A stretch of DNA of 64,000 nucleotides, taken from the NCBI GenBank assembly GCA_036376245.1, contig DASVAS010000023.1, positions 186,001 through 250,000 on the forward strand, read 5' to 3'. The notes beneath the pieces were generated by a model that saw nothing but the letters and a program-made list of their open reading frames with translations, had not been told where the DNA came from and ran no database searches. The translations under genes were made by a program, and so were the position numbers. How positions within the stretch are numbered: position 1 is the first letter of the stretch; every line of letters starts with the position of its first letter. The DNA is from DATARR01 sp036376245. Lineage in GTDB: Bacteria > Acidobacteriota > Thermoanaerobaculia > Multivoradales > UBA5704. Below, in pieces: positions 28,021 to 36,863 of this stretch.

Positions 28021-28806
28021 CTAGTACGCCCCGCCCAGCGTCTGCCCGCCGTCGATCACCAGCACCGATCCGGTGGTGAAGGACGCGGCATCGCTCGCCA
28101 GGTAGAGGACCGCTCCCACGAGGTCGTCCGGCTGGCCCATCCGCCCCTGGGGGATGGACCGCAGAGCCCGGTCGCGCGCCTCGGGGGTGGCCCAGAGCGC
28201 CTCGCTGAAACGGGTCTGGATGAGTCCCGGTGCGATGGCGTTCACCCGGATGTTCTCCCGCGCCAGCTCCATCGCCAGCGTGCGGGTCAGCATCAGCACC
28301 GCGGCCTTGGTCACCCCGTACACCCCGAGCCCGGTATGGGGGACCATCCCCGCCACCGAGGCGACGTTGACGATGGCGCCGCCCCCCCGTTCCCGCATCG
28401 CCGGCACGCAGGCGCGGATGAGATGGACGTAGCCCTTCACGTTCACCTCGAAGGTCTTGTCCCAGTGGCTCTCCTCGGCGTCGAGCAGGGGGCCGAAGTG
28501 GGGATTGGTGGCGGCGTTGTTCACCAGCACGTCCACGCCGCCGAAGGCCTCCTTGGCCTTGGCGACCAGGGCCTGGACGTCCGCCACCCGGCCCGTGTGG
28601 CAGGCGACCGGCAGGGCCTCGCCGCCGTGGCCGCGGATCAGCTCGGCCACGGCCTCCAGGCCCTCCATCTTGCGGCCGGCCAGCACCAGGCGGGCCTTGG
28701 CCGCGGCGAAGGCGCCGGCGATGGCCGCGCCGATTCCCCGGGAGGCGCCGGTCACCACCACCACCCGGCCGCCGAAGTCGTTGGGAAGAGAAGGGGTCGT
28801 TTCCAT
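28021..28806 (-). CDS. SDR family oxidoreductase (classical)
   Basis: A 261-residue classical short-chain dehydrogenase. It shows the cofactor motif TGASRGIGAAIAGAF, NNAAT, catalytic YGVTKAA (YxxxK) and the C-terminal signature SDAASFTTGSVLVIDGGQTL. This resembles 3-oxoacyl-ACP reductase, glucose dehydrogenase and DHRS4-like enzymes. The actual substrate cannot be told by eye. It lies alone on the minus strand, convergent with the CHAD gene and divergent from a tiny membrane protein gene. Confidence 0.93.
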   Translation of the reverse strand: METTPSLPNDFGGRVVVVTGASRGIGAAIAGAFAAAKARLVLAGRKMEGLEAVAELIRGHGGEALPVACHTGRVADVQALVAKAKEAFGGVDVLVNNAATNPHFGPLLDAEESHWDKTFEVNVKGYVHLIRACVPAMRERGGGAIVNVASVAGMVPHTGLGVYGVTKAAVLMLTRTLAMELARENIRVNAIAPGLIQTRFSEALWATPEARDRALRSIPQGRMGQPDDLVGAVLYLASDAASFTTGSVLVIDGGQTLGGAY

Positions 28807-28845
28807 GGACGAGGACGATATCCTAGGAGAGACAAAGGAGGAGAT

Positions 28846-29004
28846 ATGGCGCGAGGAGCCCGCAGTGCCGGAATGACGTTGCTGGCCATCTACCTGATCC
28901 TGAGCGGTCTTTCAGCCCTGATCGGCCTGAGCTTCGCCTACATGGGAGCCATCCTGGGACTGCTGGCGCTGATCGCGGGCGTCCTGATCCTCGTCGGCCG
29001 CTGA
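28846..29004 (+). CDS. Small membrane protein (52 aa)
   Basis: A 52-residue protein starting MARGARSAGM, with AAAGGAGG seven bases before the ATG. Two hydrophobic segments (LLAIYLILSGLSALIGL and GAILGLLALIAGVLILVG) are split by a short SFAYM stretch, giving a hairpin across the membrane. It ends in GR directly after the second segment. The function is unknown. It is 24 bases upstream of the OsmC gene on the same strand and probably shares its transcript. Confidence 0.7.
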   Translation: MARGARSAGMTLLAIYLILSGLSALIGLSFAYMGAILGLLALIAGVLILVGR

Positions 29005-29028
29005 GGCCGCGATCCAAGGAGATATTTC

Positions 29029-29460
29029 ATGGCTGTTGAAATGACCGGCAGGTACATCGGCAATCTCAAGACGGAGCTGACCCACGGCCCCTCGGGCACG
29101 GTGATCCGCACGGCGGCTCCGGTGGACAACAACGGGGACGGCAGCTCCTTCTCTCCCACGGACCTCGCGTCCGCCTCGCTGGGCGCCTGCATGCTGACCC
29201 TGATCGCCATCGTGGGCGAGCGCGACGGCCTCGACCTCACCGGCCTCTCCTTCCGCCTGGAGAAGCACATGGCGTCCAATCCGCGCCGGATCGGAGCCGT
29301 CCCGGTGACCATCCAGATGCCCGCCGGCCTCACGCCGGAGCAGAGGAAGAAGCTGGAGAACGCGGCGCTGACCTGCCCGGTCCACAAGAGCCTGTCGGAA
29401 GACGTGGAGAAGCCGGTGGAGTTCGTCTATCCGGAGGAATCGGCGGCGGCAAGGACATAA
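29029..29460 (+). CDS. OsmC family peroxiredoxin-like protein
   Basis: A 143-residue OsmC/Ohr-fold protein, a family that reduces organic hydroperoxides through two cysteines. The first is in SLGACMLTLIAI and the second in ALTCPVHKSL, both in the usual places. The start has AAGGAGAT upstream. The last codons and the TAA stop lie inside the first unit of a 9-bp repeat array, so the C-terminal residues and stop are supplied by the repeat. Confidence 0.92.
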   Translation: MAVEMTGRYIGNLKTELTHGPSGTVIRTAAPVDNNGDGSSFSPTDLASASLGACMLTLIAIVGERDGLDLTGLSFRLEKHMASNPRRIGAVPVTIQMPAGLTPEQRKKLENAALTCPVHKSLSEDVEKPVEFVYPEESAAART

Positions 29461-29543
29461 AGGACATAAAGGACCCAAAGGACCTAAAGGACATCGAGAA
29501 GTCGTTTATGTCCTTTAGGTCCTTTGGGTCCTTTATGTCCTTG
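29451..29543. repeat. 9-bp-unit inverted repeat array, family B copy 2
   Basis: Five tandem 9-mers (AAGGACATA, AAGGACCCA, AAGGACCTA and similar) are followed by their mirror image. Positions 29460-29493 and 29509-29542 are a perfect 34-bp inverted repeat around a 15-base loop. It lies between convergent OsmC and polA genes and starts inside the OsmC stop. TTGTTTTT follows the right arm, so a rightward terminator is possible. Confidence 0.9.
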
Positions 29544-29573
29544 TTTTTCTAGCTAACAGGGCCGCCGCGTTCC

Positions 29574-32237
29574 CTACCCCTTCGCCTCATACCAGCTCCG
29601 CCCCCACCCCGCGTCCACCACCAGCGGCACCTTGAGGTCCACCACGCCCGCCATCTCGGCCTGGACGAGCCGCGCCACCGCTTCGGCTTGCTCCTCAGGG
29701 ACCTCCAGAACCAATTCGTCATGGACCGTCAGGAGCAGCCTCGCGCCGGGGAACTCGTCCCGTAGACGCTGGTCCACCGCGATCATGGCAAGCTTCAGGA
29801 TGTCCGCCGCCGTGCCCTGGATGCGGGCGTTGATGGCCATGCGGCGGGCGTTCTCGCGCAGGCTCCAGTTCTTGCTCTTGATGTCCGGCAGCCAGCGCAC
29901 CCGGCCGTAGAGGGTCTCCACCTTGCCCTCCCGCTCGGCGCTCTCCAGCGTCTCCTCCATGTAGCGCTTCACCCCAGGATACTGGTCCAGGTAGGCGCGG
30001 ATGAAGCGGTCCGCCTCCTTGGTGGAGATCTTCAGCTCCTGGCTCAATCCGAAGGCGCTCATCCCGTAGAGGATGCCGAAGTTGATCGTCTTGGCCGCCC
30101 GCCGCTGCTCGGCCGTCACCAGCTCCGGCGCCATGCCCAGCACCAGGGCGGCGGTGGAACGGTGGATGTCCTCCCCGGCCGCGAAGGCGTCGATCAGGCG
30201 CTTCTCGTCCGCGATGTGGGCCAGGATGCGCAGCTCGATCTGGCTGTAGTCCGCCACCAGCAGCAGCTCGCCGGGAGGCGCGATGAAGGCCTTGCGGATG
30301 CGCTGCCCCAGCTCCGTGCGGATGGGGATGTTCTGCAGGTTCGGATTGGTCGAGGAGAGGCGCCCGGTCGCCGCCACCGCCTGGTTGAAGCGGGTGTGGA
30401 GACGGCCGTCCGGCCCCACCAGCTCCGGCAGGGCGTCCACGTAGGTGGACTTCAACTTGGTCAGCTCCCGGTACCGCAGCAGCAGCTCGGCGATGCGGTA
30501 CCCGCGGCGCCCCAGCTCTTCCAGGATCTCGGCGCCCGTGGAGTAGCTCTTGGTCTTCTGCGTCTTCTTGAGGACGGGCAGCCCCATCTTCTCGAAGAGG
30601 ATCTGGCCGAGCTGCTGCGGCGAGTTGAGGTTGAACTGCTCGCCGGCCTCCTTGTAGATGTCGGTCTCCAGGCCGGCCAGCTCCTGGCCCAGCTCGGTGG
30701 ACATCTCCCTCAGGAAATCGACGTCGAGCAGGATGCCCGCCTCTTCCATCCGGAGGAGGACCGGCACCAGGGGGGCCTCGATCTCCGTGTAGACCCGGGC
30801 GAGCGAGCCCGCCTCCAGCTCCCGGCGCATGGCCTCGGCCATCCGGCGGGCCAGCACCACGCGCTCGGCGGCGTAGGCGGCCAGCCGCGAATCCCCCACC
30901 GGCGGCTCCTGCCCCTTGTCCCAGCCAACTTCCTTGGGGGTCAGCGGCTTCCTCTTCATCCGCTCCAGCGCCAGCTCGTCCAGGGAGTGGCCGTGGACCG
31001 ACGGCTTCAGGAGGTAGGAGACCAACATGGCGTCGAACAGGGCGGACTCGCAGAGCGGTCCCGGGCAGAGGCGGAGGACCTCCTTGAGGTTGTGCCCGGC
31101 GAGGCGGACGTTCCGGTCTTCAATCCAACCTTTCAGGGATGCGATGGCAGCGTCCCGCACGTTGTCCCGGCGGAAATCCACATAGACGACGGGACCGTCC
31201 CCGGCCGCCGAGACCGCGAGGCCCAGGGGACGCTCCTCGCCGAGCACGGCCACGAAGACCTCGCCGCCGGCCAGCCGGCCGGCCTGGTCCGCCCAGACCT
31301 CCACCGTCACCGCCTCCTCGGCGGGCGGGATCTCCTCGTCCCCCTCCGTGGGGCCGGCGGGTCCCAGCTCCTCCACCAGGGAGAAGAACTCGAGCTCGCT
31401 GAAGACCTGCCGCAGCGCCTCGACGTCCGGCGGATCGCGGTGCAGGGCCTCGGGGTCGAAGGGGATCTCGAGGTTGGTGTGAATGGTGGAGAGCTCCTTG
31501 GAGAGCCGAGCCTGGTCCGCGTGCTGCTGGAGGCCCTCGCGGTAGGCTTTACGGGAGACCTCATCAGCGCGTTCCAGGAGGTTCTCCAGCGAGCCGTACT
31601 CCTGGATCAGGCCCTTCGCCCCCTTCTCGCCGATGCCGGGCACGCCGGGGATGTTGTCGATGGAATCGCCCATCAGGGCGAGGACGTCCGCCACCTTCTC
31701 CGGCGGCACGCCGAAGTCCTCCTCCACGTCCTTGGGACCGTAGAGCTTGGTCCGGCCGGTGTGGTAGAGCGAGACCCGGGGCTCGACGAGTTGCATCAGG
31801 TCCTTGTCGGCCGAGACCAGGACCACGTCGTAGCCCGCCTCGGCGGCCCGGCAGGAGAGGCTGCCCAGGACGTCGTCCGCCTCGTAGCCGGCCAGCTCCA
31901 GGACGGGGATGCGGTAGGCCTCCAGGACGCGGCGGATCCAGGGGAGCTGGCCGCGCAGATCCTCGGGCATGGGCGCCCGGTTGGCCTTGTAGTCCTCGAA
32001 CTTGTCGCTGCGGACGGTCCGCCCGCCCTCCAGGGCAACGCCGACCAGCTCCGGGTTCTCGTCGCGCAGGAGCTTGCGCAGCATCTGGATGAACCCGTAG
32101 ACCGCGTTGGTGGGCTCTCCTTTCGAGTTGGAGAGATTCCGGATGGCGTAGAAGGCACGAAAAATGTTGGAATACCCGTCGATGAGATACAGACGGGGGC
32201 GGGAGCCGGGAGTGGGTGTGGAGCTCGTTTCGGGCAT
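29574..32237 (-). CDS. polA: DNA polymerase I
   Basis: An 887-residue family A polymerase. The N-terminal 5'-3' exonuclease is intact (LYLIDGYSNIFRAFYAI, YEADDVLGSL, SADKDLMQLV, GIGEKGAKGLIQEYGSLE). The polymerase part shows motif A (VADYSQIELRILAHIA), motif B (RRAAKTINFGILYGMS) and motif C (LLTVHDELVLEV). The middle 3'-5' exonuclease domain keeps its size, but the metal-binding acids are gone: no DxE at its start, and HNLKEVLRL where HNxKxD is expected. Proofreading is therefore probably lost, as in Taq polymerase. It is monocistronic and faces the OsmC gene across a long hairpin repeat. Confidence 0.97.
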   Translation of the reverse strand: MPETSSTPTPGSRPRLYLIDGYSNIFRAFYAIRNLSNSKGEPTNAVYGFIQMLRKLLRDENPELVGVALEGGRTVRSDKFEDYKANRAPMPEDLRGQLPWIRRVLEAYRIPVLELAGYEADDVLGSLSCRAAEAGYDVVLVSADKDLMQLVEPRVSLYHTGRTKLYGPKDVEEDFGVPPEKVADVLALMGDSIDNIPGVPGIGEKGAKGLIQEYGSLENLLERADEVSRKAYREGLQQHADQARLSKELSTIHTNLEIPFDPEALHRDPPDVEALRQVFSELEFFSLVEELGPAGPTEGDEEIPPAEEAVTVEVWADQAGRLAGGEVFVAVLGEERPLGLAVSAAGDGPVVYVDFRRDNVRDAAIASLKGWIEDRNVRLAGHNLKEVLRLCPGPLCESALFDAMLVSYLLKPSVHGHSLDELALERMKRKPLTPKEVGWDKGQEPPVGDSRLAAYAAERVVLARRMAEAMRRELEAGSLARVYTEIEAPLVPVLLRMEEAGILLDVDFLREMSTELGQELAGLETDIYKEAGEQFNLNSPQQLGQILFEKMGLPVLKKTQKTKSYSTGAEILEELGRRGYRIAELLLRYRELTKLKSTYVDALPELVGPDGRLHTRFNQAVAATGRLSSTNPNLQNIPIRTELGQRIRKAFIAPPGELLLVADYSQIELRILAHIADEKRLIDAFAAGEDIHRSTAALVLGMAPELVTAEQRRAAKTINFGILYGMSAFGLSQELKISTKEADRFIRAYLDQYPGVKRYMEETLESAEREGKVETLYGRVRWLPDIKSKNWSLRENARRMAINARIQGTAADILKLAMIAVDQRLRDEFPGARLLLTVHDELVLEVPEEQAEAVARLVQAEMAGVVDLKVPLVVDAGWGRSWYEAKG

Positions 32238-32345
32238 GGCGGGGACATTCTATGTCCAGCCGGGCCGTCCTCTTCTGGCATGCCTCTCGCAGTTTCGTTC
32301 CACCCAGCAGGCCCGTTCGGCTGCGTTCACCCAAAGGAGAACGTA

Positions 32346-32615
32346 ATGGAAGGTGGCATGGGAATCCTGTCGTGGATCGTGTTCGGCCTGATCGCCGGGG
32401 CCATCGCCAAGTTCCTGACCCCCGGGCGGGACCCGGGCGGCTGCATCATCACCATGATCATCGGGGTCGTGGGCGCGCTGCTGGGCGGCTTCCTCGCCAC
32501 CCAACTGGGCTTCGGCGGCATCTCGGGCTTCGACTTCCGCAGCATGATCATCGCCATCATCGGCGCGGTCCTGCTGCTGATCATCTGGCGGATGATCTCG
32601 GGCAGACGGAGATGA
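32346..32615 (+). CDS. GlsB/YeaQ/YmgE family stress-response membrane protein
   Basis: An 89-residue transglycosylase-associated family protein (a historical name) with three membrane segments. The signature WIVFGLIAGAIAKFLTPGRDPGGCIITMIIGVVGALLGGFL is split here only by short turns. AAAGGAG precedes the ATG by eight bases. Members are small envelope proteins linked to stress; the molecular role is unknown. It is divergent from polA and convergent with moaB. Confidence 0.9.
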   Translation: MEGGMGILSWIVFGLIAGAIAKFLTPGRDPGGCIITMIIGVVGALLGGFLATQLGFGGISGFDFRSMIIAIIGAVLLLIIWRMISGRRR

Positions 32616-32621
32616 TCTTCC

Positions 32622-32676
32622 CCCTCTCCCGGTGAGGGAGGGAGGGAGGGGTCGGGAGAGGGGGTCAGGGGGTGAG
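32622..32676. repeat. Half copy of palindromic element family A
   Basis: It contains CCCCCTCTCCCGGTGAGGGA and, downstream, GGGAGAGGGGGTCAGGGGG, ending GTGAGG. This is almost identical to the right half of the element near 51.1 kb. It occupies the gap between two convergent genes, and the TGA stop and last codons of the leftward moaB gene lie inside it. Confidence 0.75.
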
Positions 32677-33240
32677 GGCCCGGCGCGCCTGTCCCAGCAG
32701 GTGCGCCGCCTCGGGCAGGATCAGCGCTTCCATCGCCAGCGTCACCGCCTTGGGGGAGCCGGGCAGGAGGAAGACGGCCCGGGTCCCCACCAGCCCGGCG
32801 GTAGCGCGGCTGAGCATGGCCGCCGCTCCCACCTGCTGCCAGGAAAGCATCCGGAACAGCTCGCCGAACCCCTCGACGGGCCGCTCCAGCATCGGCCCCA
32901 CCGCCTCCAGGGTGACGTCGCGGGGGGAGAAGCCCGTCCCGCCCGTGGTCACCACCACGTCGACCCCCGGCAGCTCCAGCATTTGCCGCACGGCGGCCCG
33001 GATCGCCGCCACGTCGTCCCGCACAAGAGTAGAATCGTGGACCCGATGCCCCGCGGCCGCCGCCAGATCGCGGATCGCACGACCGCTGGTGTCGTCGTCG
33101 GGCCGGCGGCTGTCGCTCACCGTGACCACCGCGAAGCCCAGGACCACCGGCGCGGCCTGGCGATGTTGCTCAGCGCCCACGAGGCCGGAGATTAGCACGT
33201 GAGCGAATTTCGGAAGTGTCCGCTTTTGGGACGAGCGCAT
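32665..33240 (-). CDS. moaB: MoaB/MogA family molybdopterin-binding protein
   Basis: A molybdenum-cofactor biosynthesis protein of the MoaB/Mog type, which adenylylates molybdopterin. It shows VVTVSDSRRPDDDTSG, VDVVVTTGGTGFSPRDVTLEAV, EGFGELFRMLSWQQVGAAAMLSRA and LPGSPKAV, covering the family core. The 191-residue call starts at the first ATG. The family start would fall about 30 residues later, so an internal GTG may be the real initiator. No other Mo-cofactor genes are nearby. Its stop and last codons are provided by a repeat element. Confidence 0.9.
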   Translation of the reverse strand: MRSSQKRTLPKFAHVLISGLVGAEQHRQAAPVVLGFAVVTVSDSRRPDDDTSGRAIRDLAAAAGHRVHDSTLVRDDVAAIRAAVRQMLELPGVDVVVTTGGTGFSPRDVTLEAVGPMLERPVEGFGELFRMLSWQQVGAAAMLSRATAGLVGTRAVFLLPGSPKAVTLAMEALILPEAAHLLGQARRALTP

Positions 33241-33355
33241 CCCGCTCCCGGACAGTCCCGGCCCGTGAGAGAACGCTTAAAATTAGCCATATCAACAACT
33301 TACGCCACCTGAAACAATTGGCACGGGTGGTGCGTAGTGTGGACCGGAGAACGTT

Positions 33356-34609
33356 ATGGACATCCCTCGAACTGGACAAGCAGAGAAGCGCCGCCTGAAG
33401 CGGAACGTCGCCATCGTGGCGGGCCTCGTGGTGGTCTCCCTGATCACCGTGGGCCTGGCCCGCCTCGAGCCCGCGGCCCCCACGGTCAAGTCGGCGACTC
33501 TCTGGATTGAAGACGTCAAGCGCGGCCCCATGCTGCGCTCGGTGCGCGGCCCCGGCACGCTGGTGCCGGAGGACGTGCGCTGGATCTCGGCGCCGGTGGA
33601 AGGGCGCGTGGAGCGCATCCCGGCGCTGCCGGGCGTGAACGTGACCGCCGACACCGTGCTGCTGGAGATGAGCGATCCGCAACTCGAGCAGGCGGCCCTG
33701 GAGGCGCACGCGCAGCTCCAGGCGGCGGAGGCCGATTTCACCGATCTGCGCGCCCAGCTCGAAAGCCAGCTCCTCAGCCAGCAGGCGCAGGTCACGTCGG
33801 CGGAGTCGCAGAGCGAGCAGGCCAAGCTGCAGGCGGAGGCCGACACGAAGCTGGCCAAGGACGGCCTGATCCCCGACCTCACCACGAAGCTGTCGCGGCT
33901 GAAGTCGGACCAGCTCGCCAAGCAGGCGAAGATCGAGAACGACCGCTACGCGCAGAGCCGCCGCTCGGTGGACGCCCAGCTCGCCGCCCAGAGGGCACGG
34001 GTCGAGCAGGCGAAGGCCTCCTACGAGTTGCGGCGGCGCCAGTTGGAGTCGCTCAAGGTGCGGGCCGGCATCCCCGGCGTGCTCCAGGAGCTGCCGGTGC
34101 AGGTGGGCCAGCGGGTGACGCCCGGAACGGTGCTCGCCCGGGTGGCCCGGCCCGAGAAGCTCAAGGCCGAGCTGCGCATCCCGGAAGTGCAGGCCAAGGA
34201 CGTCCAGGTGGGCCTGGACGCCGTGATCGACACCCGCAACGGCGAGATCCGCGGCAAGGTCATGCGGATCGATCCCTCCGCGACGGAAGGGTCGGTGATC
34301 GTCGACGTGGCTCTCGCAGGCGAGCTGCCCCGGGGCGCCCGGCCCAACCTCTCGGTCGACGGCGTCATCGAGATCGAGCGGTTGCCCGACGTGCTCTTCG
34401 TCGGCCGCCCGAGCTTCGGCCAGCAGAACAGCAAGGTTGAGATGTTCAAGGTGAGCACGGACGGCAAAGAGGCTGTGCGGGTCCCCGTGGAGCTGGGAGT
34501 CATGTCCGTGAACACCGTGCAGATCGTCAAGGGTCTTGAAGTCGGCGACCGGGTCATCCTCTCGGACACCTCGGCTCAGGACGGTTACAAAAAGATCCGG
34601 CTGGATTAG
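33356..34609 (+). CDS. HlyD-family periplasmic adaptor (MacA-like) of an efflux system
   Basis: A 417-residue membrane-fusion protein. A single N-terminal membrane anchor (VAIVAGLVVVSLITVGLA) is followed by a split lipoyl/barrel domain (GTLVPEDVRWISAPVEGRV). A long coiled-coil hairpin, roughly residues 110-230, is rich in Gln/Ala/Glu. The returning beta domain has VRAGIPGVLQELPVQVGQRV and a C-terminal membrane-proximal domain. Such adaptors link an inner-membrane pump to an outer-membrane channel. It is followed 19 bases later by a MacB-type ATPase gene, but no permease gene is present. Confidence 0.9.
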   Translation: MDIPRTGQAEKRRLKRNVAIVAGLVVVSLITVGLARLEPAAPTVKSATLWIEDVKRGPMLRSVRGPGTLVPEDVRWISAPVEGRVERIPALPGVNVTADTVLLEMSDPQLEQAALEAHAQLQAAEADFTDLRAQLESQLLSQQAQVTSAESQSEQAKLQAEADTKLAKDGLIPDLTTKLSRLKSDQLAKQAKIENDRYAQSRRSVDAQLAAQRARVEQAKASYELRRRQLESLKVRAGIPGVLQELPVQVGQRVTPGTVLARVARPEKLKAELRIPEVQAKDVQVGLDAVIDTRNGEIRGKVMRIDPSATEGSVIVDVALAGELPRGARPNLSVDGVIEIERLPDVLFVGRPSFGQQNSKVEMFKVSTDGKEAVRVPVELGVMSVNTVQIVKGLEVGDRVILSDTSAQDGYKKIRLD

Positions 34610-34628
34610 AGATATATCGGAGGAATCG

Positions 34629-35378
<750 letters not shown>

Positions 35379-35432
35379 AAGGAAATAGGTACCCCGAGCG
35401 GCGTGCTCGGGTGATGTTCGCGCGCCTTTGAA

Positions 35433-35466
35433 GGCTGCCGCCACGATCGCGGCAGCCCTTTTTTTT
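35433..35466 (+). terminator. Intrinsic terminator after the HlyD-ATPase genes
   Basis: A perfect 9-bp stem GGCTGCCGC/GCGGCAGCC with a 7-base loop is followed directly by C and eight T residues. It is a textbook rho-independent terminator and closes the two-gene unit before the sigma-54 response regulator. Confidence 0.92.
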
Positions 35467-35489
35467 GCCCCCCTGGTAAAGTCTTGGGC

Positions 35490-36863
35490 GTGAACGCCGG
35501 CGCGCCGAAACCCAGAGTCCTGGTCGCGGACGACCAGTTGGAGGTGCGGGAGGCCCTGCGCCTGCTGCTCAAGGCCGAAGGTTTCGAAGTCGAGACCGCC
35601 TCCTCTCCGGCGGAGATCCTCCAGGCCGTCACCGCCCGCGAGCTCGACGTCGTCCTGATGGATCTCAACTACACCCGGGACACCACCTCCGGCCGCGAGG
35701 GGCTCGACCTCCTCTCCCGCCTGCGCTCCGTGGACGACTCGCTGCCCGTGGTGGTGATGACCGCCTGGGCCAGCGTCGACCTGGCGGTCGAGACCATGCG
35801 CCGGGGCGGCCGCGACTTCATCGAGAAGCCATGGGACAACGCCCGCCTGGTCTCCATCCTGCGCAACCAGATCGACCTCCACCGGGCGTTGCGCCGGGGC
35901 AAGCGGCTGGAGGCCGAGAACGAGCTGCTGCGCTCCTCGGGCGACTCCATCCTGGTCGCCGAGTCGCCGGAGATGGAGCCCGTCCTCGAGCTGATCGAGC
36001 GCGTCGGCCCCTCGGAGGCCAACGTGCTGATCACCGGCGAGAACGGCACCGGCAAGGGGGTCGTGGCGCGGACCCTCTACGCCTTTTCGAACCGCACCTC
36101 CGTGCCGATGGTGACGGTCAACACCGGCGGCCTCTCCGAGGCGCTGTTCGAGAGCGAGCTCTTCGGCCACGTGCGCGGCGCCTTCACCGACGCCAAGACC
36201 GACCGCGTCGGCCGCTTCGAGCTGGCCGACGGCGGCATCCTGTTCCTCGACGAGATCGCCAACATCTCCCTCAACCAGCAGGCCAAGCTCCTGCGGGTGC
36301 TGGAGACCGGCGAGTTCGAGCGGCTCGGCTCGTCCAAGACCCGCACCGCCGACGTGCGGATCTTCTCCGCCACCAACGCCGACCTGCGCGAGGAGGTGAC
36401 CGGAGGGAAGTTCCGGCAGGACCTCCTGTTCCGGCTGAACACCGTCGAGATCCGCATACCGCCCCTGCGCGAGCGCAAGGCGGACATCCTCCCCCTGGCG
36501 CGGCATTTCCTGGAGCAGCACGCGCTGCGCTACCGGAAGAAGTTCCGCGACTTCGACGAGGGAGCCCGGACTCTCCTCCTGACGCACCCCTGGCCGGGCA
36601 ACGTGCGGGAGCTGGACCACGCCGTCGAGCGGGGCGTCCTCATGGGCCGGGACGGCTGGGTGCAGGCGCAGGACCTGGGGCTCCAGCCCGTGGCGCCGGC
36701 TGCCGCGCCTCCGCGCTTCGAAGACCTGACGATAGAAGAGATGGAGAAGATGCTGATCCAGAAGGCCCTGGCGGCCAGCCACGGCAACGTCAGCCTGGCC
36801 GCCCAGAAACTGGGGCTCTCCCGCAGCGCGCTCTACCGCCGGATCAAGAAGTATGGCCTCTGA
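35490..36863 (+). CDS. Sigma-54-dependent response regulator (NtrC family, GAFTDA variant)
   Basis: A 457-residue NtrC-type regulator. The receiver domain has VLVADDQLEVREAL, the phospho-acceptor region VLMDLNYT, and the switch Lys in DFIEKPWD. The AAA+ domain has Walker A GENGTGKG, Walker B LFLDEI, and the sigma-54 contact loop GAFTDA instead of GAFTGA. The C-terminal Fis-type HTH ends NVSLAAQKLGLSRSALYRRIKKYGL. A GTG start was chosen; a TTG two codons upstream is possible. The cognate kinase gene overlaps its end. The upstream adaptor/ATPase genes are plausible targets, but this is unproven. Confidence 0.93.
   Translation: MNAGAPKPRVLVADDQLEVREALRLLLKAEGFEVETASSPAEILQAVTARELDVVLMDLNYTRDTTSGREGLDLLSRLRSVDDSLPVVVMTAWASVDLAVETMRRGGRDFIEKPWDNARLVSILRNQIDLHRALRRGKRLEAENELLRSSGDSILVAESPEMEPVLELIERVGPSEANVLITGENGTGKGVVARTLYAFSNRTSVPMVTVNTGGLSEALFESELFGHVRGAFTDAKTDRVGRFELADGGILFLDEIANISLNQQAKLLRVLETGEFERLGSSKTRTADVRIFSATNADLREEVTGGKFRQDLLFRLNTVEIRIPPLRERKADILPLARHFLEQHALRYRKKFRDFDEGARTLLLTHPWPGNVRELDHAVERGVLMGRDGWVQAQDLGLQPVAPAAAPPRFEDLTIEEMEKMLIQKALAASHGNVSLAAQKLGLSRSALYRRIKKYGL

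Noticed and set aside
30162..32345. Long plus-strand frame leading into the GlsB/YeaQ gene
   Set aside because: Antisense of polA; only the last 89 codons (from 32346, with its own ribosome site) look like a protein.
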